DNA from: JAKFDK01 sp036676195
GTDB lineage: Bacteria; Bacillota; Sulfobacillia; Symbiobacteriales; ZC4RG38
NCBI GenBank assembly: GCA_036676195.1
Contig: JAKFDK010000110.1
Span: 1-13,218 of the forward strand
DNA: 13,218 bases
Direction: 5' to 3'
The number at the start of each line of letters is the position of its first letter. The stretch's first letter is position 1. The position numbers were made by a program, and so were the translations under genes. Below, one piece after another: positions 13,029 through 13,218 of the stretch. A model generated the notes under the pieces. It made no database searches and was not told the DNA's origin. It was given only the letters and a program-made list of their open reading frames with translations.

Positions 13029-13218
13029 CTAAAGCTGGAAACGGCCGACTTGACTTTGCAGAGCCAGGGCTACTTCGGTCAGGCTCTGGGCCGATGCTGC
13101 GATCTCCTCCAGGGAGGCGTTCATTTCTTCGACGGATGACGAGACTTCTTCGGCGGCAGCGGCGTTTTCTTCGGAGATGGCGGCGATGCCGCTGACGGAC
13201 CGGCTGACCTGATCGGCT
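13029..13218 (-). CDS. Methyl-accepting chemotaxis protein, C-terminal end
   Basis: Reading the minus strand from the window edge gives 62 residues ending at TAG 13031-13029. The sequence is the C-terminal methylation helix of a chemoreceptor: ISEENAAAAEEVSSSVEE followed by repeated Ala/Ser/Glu heptads, and it ends QVGRFQL. Glu pairs of this kind are the adaptation sites modified by CheR and CheB. The rest of the protein, including any sensor domain, is outside the window, so its ligand cannot be stated. There is no NWETF-type CheR tether. Three bases separate its stop from the cheW start, so the two are co-transcribed and probably translationally coupled. Confidence 0.88.
   Translation of the reverse strand, partial: ADQVSRSVSGIAAISEENAAAAEEVSSSVEEMNASLEEIAASAQSLTEVALALQSQVGRFQL

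Noticed and set aside
1..13218. CRISPR arrays, tRNA or rRNA genes, insertion sequences, att sites, riboswitches
   Set aside because: No regular repeat-spacer pattern, cloverleaf, transposase or terminal inverted repeat was seen, and no leader resembles a riboswitch known to me.

Overview
This is a GC-rich window that looks like a high-GC Gram-positive anaerobe of the Clostridia (Peptococcaceae-like). The evidence is strong AGGAGG-type ribosome binding sites, a sigma-54 promoter, a lipoprotein-type substrate-binding protein, and a methyl-accepting chemotaxis protein tail of a style common in that group. The lineage is an inference. No rRNA, tRNA, CRISPR or transposase was seen.

Layout. Bases 1-528 hold the 3' end of a gene I cannot identify, followed by a good intrinsic terminator (587-623). 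A near-consensus sigma-54 promoter (641-656) then opens a nine-gene block, all on the + strand with small gaps or overlaps. The genes are two UbiD-family decarboxylase paralogs (718-2100, 2242-3876), hydantoinase/oxoprolinase-type subunits A and B (3966-6044, 6041-7726), an iron-type alcohol dehydrogenase (7733-8953), an NMT1/SsuA-like lipoprotein (8974-10062), two adjacent small cupins (10111-10668, 10655-11218) and an MFS transporter (11228-12436). A strong hairpin (12457-12487) closes the block and also serves the convergent minus-strand genes: cheW (12519-13025) and the end of a methyl-accepting chemotaxis protein (13029 to the window edge).

How the genes may work together. The block looks like a catabolic operon for a small organic substrate. 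The lipoprotein and MFS protein would handle uptake or export, the dehydrogenase would interconvert an alcohol and a carbonyl, the HyuA/HyuB pair would use ATP to carboxylate or hydrolyse a carbonyl or cyclic amide, and the UbiD pair would carry out prenylated-FMN (de)carboxylation. The cupins have no assigned role. I do not know the substrate, and this gene combination does not match a named pathway that I can recall.

Most notable features. The first UbiD paralog appears to have lost key prenyl-FMN/catalytic residues that the second keeps. The alcohol dehydrogenase lacks one of its four metal-binding histidines and the usual cofactor-loop aspartate. The operon has a sigma-54 promoter. A perfect 18-bp palindrome lies between ubiD2 and hyuA.
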